From Hyphomicrobiales bacterium (GTDB lineage Bacteria > Pseudomonadota > Alphaproteobacteria > Rhizobiales > Xanthobacteraceae): a stretch of DNA of 64,000 nt. The notes under the pieces are model-generated. The model ran no database searches. It was given only the letters and a program-made list of their open reading frames with translations, and was not told the origin of the DNA. A program made the translations under genes and the position numbers. The stretch covers positions 195,204 through 259,203 of the forward strand of contig PLBP01000035.1 in assembly GCA_003135415.1 (NCBI GenBank), written 5' to 3'. Shown one piece after another: positions 59,324 through 64,000 of the stretch (within the stretch, counting starts at the first letter, position 1; every line of letters starts with the position of its first letter).

Positions 59324-62262
59324 GGCCGCCTCCTGAACAAGAGGCGGATCCGCGCGAAAAATCCGGATTGAGCGGCACGGCCAGCGCGGCGCGCAAGAGC
59401 CGCAAAGAATTGGCGAATGATCATCCGCGCCGCCCCGTCGAGCAGCCGGCCGCCGATCGCCGCTATCTTTCCGCCGATTTCAGCGTCGTAGCCATAGGAG
59501 ATACGCGTGCCGCTGCCTTCGGGCGAAAGCGTTATACGACCCTTGCCACTACCGAAGCCGAGTGCTCCGGTTGCGGAGCCCGAGAGGCTAACCGCGCGCG
59601 GCGGATCGAGATCGGAAAGTTTGATTTCGGCTCGATAACGGCCTTTCACCGGGCCAACGCCGATCGTGACATCAGCGCGAAATTTCTTATCGGAGACTTT
59701 TTCGACCGCATGCGCGCCAGGAATGATTGTCGCCAGCGTGTCGACATCGAGGAGCATCGCCCACACCTGTTCGGGCGACGCAGAAACTTTCGTCTCGCCC
59801 TCGCCATGCAACGCGCGCGCTCCCTTCGCCGCTTGCGTGCCGGCCGAGGACGGCCGATCCTTCTCCTTGCCGTGCACGAAAGCCGCGAGCTTCGACGGCG
59901 TGAGCGGTAGATCGAGCGCGTTGGCGCCAAGCGCATCGGCGACCGCATTCGCGATGCAAACGGGTGTACTCATGCAATTGCCCTCGCCGACGCCCTTGGC
60001 GCCAAGCGGCGTGAATGGCGAAGGCGTCTCGATGCGCAGGAGGAGCGGCGTCGGCACCTCGTTGGTGGTCGGAAGCAAATAGTCGGCGAAGGTTCCGGCG
60101 AGAAAATTGCCGTCGGGCGAATAGGCATATTCTTCATAGAGCGCCGCACCCAGTGCCTGGGCGAAGCCGCCGGTGATCTGCCCCGCCACCATGGCGGGAT
60201 GCAGCACGCGGCCGCAGTCATGCATCGTCACGTATTTGTCGACGCGGACGGCCGCGGTGACGCGGTCGATCTCAACGCCGCAGAAATCGAAGATAAAGCC
60301 GTGGCAGAGTGAGGAGTTGATCTCGTCGGCGTCCGTCGGCGGCGTCAACTCTGGCGCTGTCCAGAACACCGTCTCACGGAGCGCCTGCGCGTCGTCAGGC
60401 ACGCTGCCGGGTGACCAGTGGCTGGTCGCGGCGACGCGGTTAAAAGGTAGCGCGTTATCCGGATTGCCGCGCGCCCGCACCCGGCCACTGGCAAATTCAA
60501 TCTCTCCGGGCTGCACGTTGAGCTGCGTCGCCGCGACGCGGGCAAGCCGCGTCTTCAGGCGGATGGCCGCAAGATGCACCGCGCCGCCGACGGCGGCGGC
60601 GAACCGGCTCGAATAATTGCCCGAGGCGATGGACCAGGCGTCGCGCGCGCTGTCGAAATCGGCGATGACGCGGATGTTCTTGGGATCGAGGCCGAGCGCG
60701 TCGGCGACGATCTGCGCCGCCACCGTGCGGTGCCCCTGCCCCTGCGGCACCGAGGCGACATGCACGCTGACGGCACCACCCGGATCGAGCGCGATGGTCG
60801 CGGTCGCCTGCGCGCCGTTCTTGGGCCCGGCGCGGCGGCGCTCCTCGGGCGAGAGAACCGTCGTGATGTAGCCCATGTTGGAAACGCTGGGCTCCACGAC
60901 CGTCGCAAAGCCAATGCCGTAGAGGCGGCCTTGCCGCCGCGCCTCATCGCGACGAGCGCGAAGTTCGGCGAGACCGCCGTCGACGACGGCACCTTCGATG
61001 GCGCGCGCGTAATCGCCGGAGTCGAGAAGGCCGCCGCTCGCGGTCTCGAACGGAAAAGCCTCGGCGGGAACGAGATTGCGGCGGATGACCTCGACCGGGT
61101 CGAGCGAAAGCTCGATCGCGATCCGCTGCACCAGGCGCTCGAGCGGGTAATACATCTGCGGCCCGCCGAAGCCGCGGTTCAAACCGGTTGGCGTCTTGTT
61201 GGTGAGCACGACGCGGTTCCGCACCGACAAATTTTTGATGTCGTAGGCGCCGGTGAGATTGCCGTGCATCCGGTAGAGCGTCGCGGGCTCGGGCGCGCGG
61301 ATATGCGCGCCAACGTCCTCGATCTGGTCGTAGGCGAGCGCCCGGATACGCCCATCGGCGTCGACGGCGGCATCGAGCTTTGTGACGCGATTGGTTGCGG
61401 AGACGGAAGCGGTCAAATGCTCGAGCCGGTCCTCGATCCATTTCACCGGCCGGCCGGCGGCGCGCGCGGCGACGCCGATCAATACGATATAAGGAAAAAT
61501 CCCTTGCTTGACGCCAAAGCTTCCGCCGGAGTCGGGCGGCGTGCGAAGCCGCAGTCGGTTGCCGGGCACTTTCAGCGCCCGCGCCATCACCGGGTGCAGG
61601 CTGAATGGACCCATGAAGTTGGCGGTCACATCGTAGGCGTCTTCGCTCGGGTCGTATTCGGCGACGAGGCCATAGGTTTCGATCGGCGTGCAGGAATTGC
61701 GCGGATAGCGCACGCTGACGCTTACCTTGCGCGCGGCTTCCGCGAAGGCGCGCTCGGGGTCGCCGTAACGGAACGAGCGGTCGCTCGCGATGTTCGAGCG
61801 CAACCCTTCATGAAGCATGGGCGAGGCCGGATCGAGCGCTGCAAGCGGATCAATGACGGCGGGCAGCGGCTCGTAATCGACCTCAATCAGGTCGAGCGCG
61901 TCCTCGGCGAGGTAGCGGTCAGCGGCGACGGCGACGGCGACCGGCTCGCCGACATAGCGCACGCGATCGACCGCGATCGGCCAGCACTCGATCGGCGCTT
62001 TGACGCCGACGGCAAGACTCGATGAAAGCGCCCTTACCTCGGCGCCGGTCACGACCGCGGCAACCCCCGGCAACGCCTTCGCCGCATCGGCGCGAATGGC
62101 GCGTATCGCGGCGTGGGCGTGGGGCGAGCGCAAAATCGCCGCGTATAGCGTGCCCGGACGGACGCCAAGATCGTCGATGAAGCGGCCGCGCCCGGTCAGG
62201 AGGGCCGCGTCCTCGACCCGTTCGATCGATTGGCCGAGCCAATTCGTTGCGGCAGTCGCCAT
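59320..62262 (-). CDS. hmfA: HmfA-like Mo hydroxylase large subunit fused to CoxG domain
   Basis: A 980-residue protein. Residues about 1-780 are a molybdopterin-binding large subunit of the xanthine dehydrogenase family (start LGQSIERVEDAALLTGRGRF; LNRGFGGPQMYYPLERLVQR; PLGAKGVGEGNCMSTPVCIA with the catalytic Glu). The CO dehydrogenase loop AYRCSFR is absent. Residues about 805-950 add an SRPBCC domain like CoxG (ASPEQVWAMLLDVDTLATII), normally a separate protein, and a basic tail. In the furoate pathway this subunit would hydroxylate 2-furoyl-CoA. GAGGAA upstream of the ATG supports 62262. Confidence 0.82.
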   Translation of the reverse strand: MATAATNWLGQSIERVEDAALLTGRGRFIDDLGVRPGTLYAAILRSPHAHAAIRAIRADAAKALPGVAAVVTGAEVRALSSSLAVGVKAPIECWPIAVDRVRYVGEPVAVAVAADRYLAEDALDLIEVDYEPLPAVIDPLAALDPASPMLHEGLRSNIASDRSFRYGDPERAFAEAARKVSVSVRYPRNSCTPIETYGLVAEYDPSEDAYDVTANFMGPFSLHPVMARALKVPGNRLRLRTPPDSGGSFGVKQGIFPYIVLIGVAARAAGRPVKWIEDRLEHLTASVSATNRVTKLDAAVDADGRIRALAYDQIEDVGAHIRAPEPATLYRMHGNLTGAYDIKNLSVRNRVVLTNKTPTGLNRGFGGPQMYYPLERLVQRIAIELSLDPVEVIRRNLVPAEAFPFETASGGLLDSGDYARAIEGAVVDGGLAELRARRDEARRQGRLYGIGFATVVEPSVSNMGYITTVLSPEERRRAGPKNGAQATATIALDPGGAVSVHVASVPQGQGHRTVAAQIVADALGLDPKNIRVIADFDSARDAWSIASGNYSSRFAAAVGGAVHLAAIRLKTRLARVAATQLNVQPGEIEFASGRVRARGNPDNALPFNRVAATSHWSPGSVPDDAQALRETVFWTAPELTPPTDADEINSSLCHGFIFDFCGVEIDRVTAAVRVDKYVTMHDCGRVLHPAMVAGQITGGFAQALGAALYEEYAYSPDGNFLAGTFADYLLPTTNEVPTPLLLRIETPSPFTPLGAKGVGEGNCMSTPVCIANAVADALGANALDLPLTPSKLAAFVHGKEKDRPSSAGTQAAKGARALHGEGETKVSASPEQVWAMLLDVDTLATIIPGAHAVEKVSDKKFRADVTIGVGPVKGRYRAEIKLSDLDPPRAVSLSGSATGALGFGSGKGRITLSPEGSGTRISYGYDAEIGGKIAAIGGRLLDGAARMIIRQFFAALARRAGRAAQSGFFARIRLLFRRRP

Positions 62263-62382
62263 TTGGTTTCCTCGGCGCATGCGCTTTCGGCATGGCGCCG
62301 GGATAAAGTCTCACAAGTGCGGAGCGGAGGGCGAGGCCGAAAAGTCCCGCGACTTACCGAAACGTCTCATTTTCAACGGGGC

Positions 62383-63240
62383 TCAGGCGGGGGTGGGCGA
62401 ACCCATACGCGCGACCGCGCGGAATTCGCTCGGCTTGACGCCGGCGTGGTCGCGGAAAAAGCGGGTGAAATGCGCGGGCGCGGAAAAGCCGAGGCGCTCG
62501 CTGACCGCGCGGAGTTTCCCCGGCTCATGGACGATCGCGTTCACGGCAAGTTCCATGCGCAGCACGTTGAGATAGACATGCGGGGTGACGTGTGTGGCGC
62601 GCTCAAACAGCCGGTAGAAATGCGCGCGCGAAAGGCCCGCTTCGCGTGCGAGCGTTTCGATGTCGGCCGAAATGCCGGACCCTTTCCGCAAGCGATCGGT
62701 GACGCGGCGGATACGCCAGTCGAAGCGGTCGCGCTCAGTGGCAGGTCGGATCGGCGGTGAAATCGTGCGCCAGGGCGTGAACCGCTCGATCACCGAAACC
62801 ATCAGATCGGAGAGGAGTTGCTCCTGCGCGGAGTTCGCACCCGGATCGCTTACCATGACGGCCGCGAGATCCATGGCGAGTTGCCGGATGCGGGGCGAGA
62901 GTTCGCCCGCCGGCCGCTCGAAAAAGCCGGGCGCGCCGCTCGCCGCCCAGTTCGGCCGAAATCCCTTCAGCCAATCCGGTTCGATATAGAGCGCGAGGAT
63001 CACCGTTCGCGGATGGCTTTGATCATGCACATAGGCGTGCGGTACCCAGGCATCGATCAGCACCGCTTGCCGGCCGGTCAGGGATACGAGCTCGTCGCCG
63101 ACCGCGAACTGGGTATCGGCGCCTTCCGCCTTGATCAGGACGTGGCAATGCGGATGCGCGTGGCGAACAAGCGAGCGGTCCATGTCGAGCAAAGCGACAC
63201 GGCCGAAAGCTCCATGCGCAATCCGCAACGCCGTCGACAT
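62383..63240 (-). CDS. AraC-family transcriptional regulator
   Basis: A 285-residue regulator. An N-terminal cupin-like sensor domain (HPHCHVLIKAEGADTQFAVG) precedes two helix-turn-helix units at about residues 190-280 (IETLAREAGLSRAHFYRLFE and VSERLGFSAPAHFTRFFRDH), ending in KPSEFRA. It lies 120 bases upstream of the hmf-like operon on the same strand and divergent from an alpha/beta hydrolase, so it is the probable regulator of one or both. The inducer is unknown. Confidence 0.9.
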   Translation of the reverse strand: MSTALRIAHGAFGRVALLDMDRSLVRHAHPHCHVLIKAEGADTQFAVGDELVSLTGRQAVLIDAWVPHAYVHDQSHPRTVILALYIEPDWLKGFRPNWAASGAPGFFERPAGELSPRIRQLAMDLAAVMVSDPGANSAQEQLLSDLMVSVIERFTPWRTISPPIRPATERDRFDWRIRRVTDRLRKGSGISADIETLAREAGLSRAHFYRLFERATHVTPHVYLNVLRMELAVNAIVHEPGKLRAVSERLGFSAPAHFTRFFRDHAGVKPSEFRAVARMGSPTPA

Positions 63241-63321
63241 TGTTTTCCGCCCTGATAGGCTGTTTGGCTGATTGTCGCGCAAATCGGGCGTTCCGCAAGT
63301 GGGCGAGAGAATAAGCAATCC

Positions 63322-64000
63322 ATGACGCGAATGGTCATCGAATTGGACGGCCTGTCGATCGAGTCCGCGTGGTTCGGCCCGCCGCCTTTCGAAGCGCCCA
63401 CGATCGTCATGATGCACGAAGGGCTGGGTTCGGTCTCTACATGGAAAGACTTTCCTGAGCGCTTGGCCAAAGCGACCCGAACGGGCGTCTTCGTGTTTTC
63501 AAGAATTGGATATGGCCGCTCGTCCGACGCTTCGCTTCCGCGCCCGCTCGATTACCTTCATCGCGAAGCAACCGAAATATTACCCCAGATACTGGCGAAG
63601 ATCGGCTTCCAGCGAGGAATTCTCCTCGGTCACAGTGATGGCGGTTCAATCGCCGCAATTTATGGCGGAAGCGTTCAAGACCATCGCGTTCGCGGCTTAG
63701 TTCTGATCGAGCCACATTTCTTCGTCGAAGACATGAATATCGAGGCCATTCGACAGACTGCAAATGACTTCGAAACCAAAGGTCTTCGCGCGCGCCTTCA
63801 GCGTCATCACAACGATGCCGATAAGACGTTTCGAGGCTGGTTAGACCTGTGGCTCGATCCGCGCTTCAAATCTTTCGATATAACCGACGAACTTCATCAT
63901 ATTCGCGTTCCTGTGTTGATTGTGAAAGGAGCAGACGATCCGTACAGTAGTCTTGCCCAGATCCGCACGGCGGAAAACGAATGTTACTGTCCGGTGGAGT
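63322..64000 (+). CDS. Alpha/beta hydrolase, runs off the window
   Basis: At least 226 codons from ATG 63322 without a stop before the window ends. A typical alpha/beta hydrolase: VMMHEGLGSVSTW with an oxyanion region, nucleophile elbow LGHSDGGS, and the Asp of VLIVKGADDPYSS as acid residue; the catalytic His must lie beyond the end. It is divergent from the AraC-type regulator, with a gap of 81 bases that must hold both promoters. It could be a lactone or ester hydrolase linked to the neighbouring catabolic cluster. Confidence 0.85.
   Translation, partial: MTRMVIELDGLSIESAWFGPPPFEAPTIVMMHEGLGSVSTWKDFPERLAKATRTGVFVFSRIGYGRSSDASLPRPLDYLHREATEILPQILAKIGFQRGILLGHSDGGSIAAIYGGSVQDHRVRGLVLIEPHFFVEDMNIEAIRQTANDFETKGLRARLQRHHNDADKTFRGWLDLWLDPRFKSFDITDELHHIRVPVLIVKGADDPYSSLAQIRTAENECYCPVE

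Noticed and set aside
59320-62262. Form I carbon monoxide dehydrogenase large subunit
   Set aside because: The AYRCSFR active-site loop is missing; the corresponding region reads LNRGFGGPQ, and a CoA ligase and hydrolase are in the operon.
1-64000. tRNA, rRNA, CRISPR arrays, transposases or integrases
   Set aside because: I looked on both strands and saw no cloverleaf-like gene, regularly spaced repeats, or DDE/tyrosine recombinase motifs. A covariance-model search would be needed to exclude small RNAs.

Overview
The window looks like a chromosomal segment of a soil or root-associated alphaproteobacterium of the order Hyphomicrobiales, close to the Bradyrhizobium, Rhodopseudomonas and Xanthobacteraceae group. 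The reasons are the NepR-EcfG-PhyR general stress locus, a DUF992 protein, several small proteins familiar from that group, high GC with strong codon bias, and many catabolic and HAAT-type ABC transport genes. I saw no rRNA, tRNA, CRISPR array, transposase or phage structural gene.

Layout. (1) 1-3600: general stress response locus. It holds a DUF992 secreted protein, ecfG and nepR, divergent phyR, a secreted hypothetical and a single-domain response regulator. EcfG-type promoters (GGAAC, 16-17 nt, CGTT) precede most of these genes, and matching sites recur at 23.1 kb and, more weakly, at 38.8 kb in front of tiny genes. (2) 3.6-10.2 kb: CoA-transferase plus enoyl-CoA hydratase, an MFS transporter, thioesterase, GNAT, small membrane and periplasmic proteins, and a decapitated SDR gene. 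(3) 10.4-15.3 kb: an MFS, GMC oxidoreductase and alkylsulfatase operon that could import alkyl sulfates, release the alcohol and oxidise it. (4) 15.5-24.8 kb: carbamoyltransferase, an RG-repeat miniprotein, secreted hypotheticals, an LVIVD-type protein, then a less GC-rich stretch with a thioredoxin-reductase-like flavoprotein, a 54-residue stress membrane protein, a nonsense-mutated gene, inverted repeats and a CDF metal transporter. (5) 24.8-31.1 kb: a seven-gene operon of cupin, CoA-transferase and a complete HAAT ABC transporter. (6) 31.4-38.6 kb: ferredoxin plus cytochrome P450, a truncated isochorismatase-type gene, an XRE regulator and a second complete HAAT transporter. (7) 38.8-43.7 kb: small proteins, a recombination scar, a DUF5996 protein and a translationally coupled four-gene membrane redox operon with two Rieske proteins. 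(8) 43.7-50.1 kb: aldehyde dehydrogenase with a DAO-type flavoprotein, a Baeyer-Villiger-type monooxygenase and an orphan substrate-binding protein. (9) 50.4-54.6 kb: a cyclic-nucleotide-domain flavoprotein, UBP zinc finger, sulfite-oxidase-like protein and flavin reductase series, plus a DUF4239 protein. (10) 54.7-64 kb: a chimeric pseudogene, a GlcG-like gene, and a five-gene cluster whose content and order match the furoate pathway hmfABCDE, with an AraC-type regulator and a divergent alpha/beta hydrolase that runs off the window.

Together the genes describe a metabolically versatile heterotroph: importers for organic acids or amino acids, CoA activation, molybdenum, P450 and flavin oxidations, and 2-oxoglutarate as a likely end product of the furoate cluster. 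Several truncated or fused genes (8.4, 23.3, 32.8, 39.6-40.2 and 54.7 kb) record repeated small deletions and rearrangements.

All functional calls rest on reading motifs, lengths and gene order; no database search was run.
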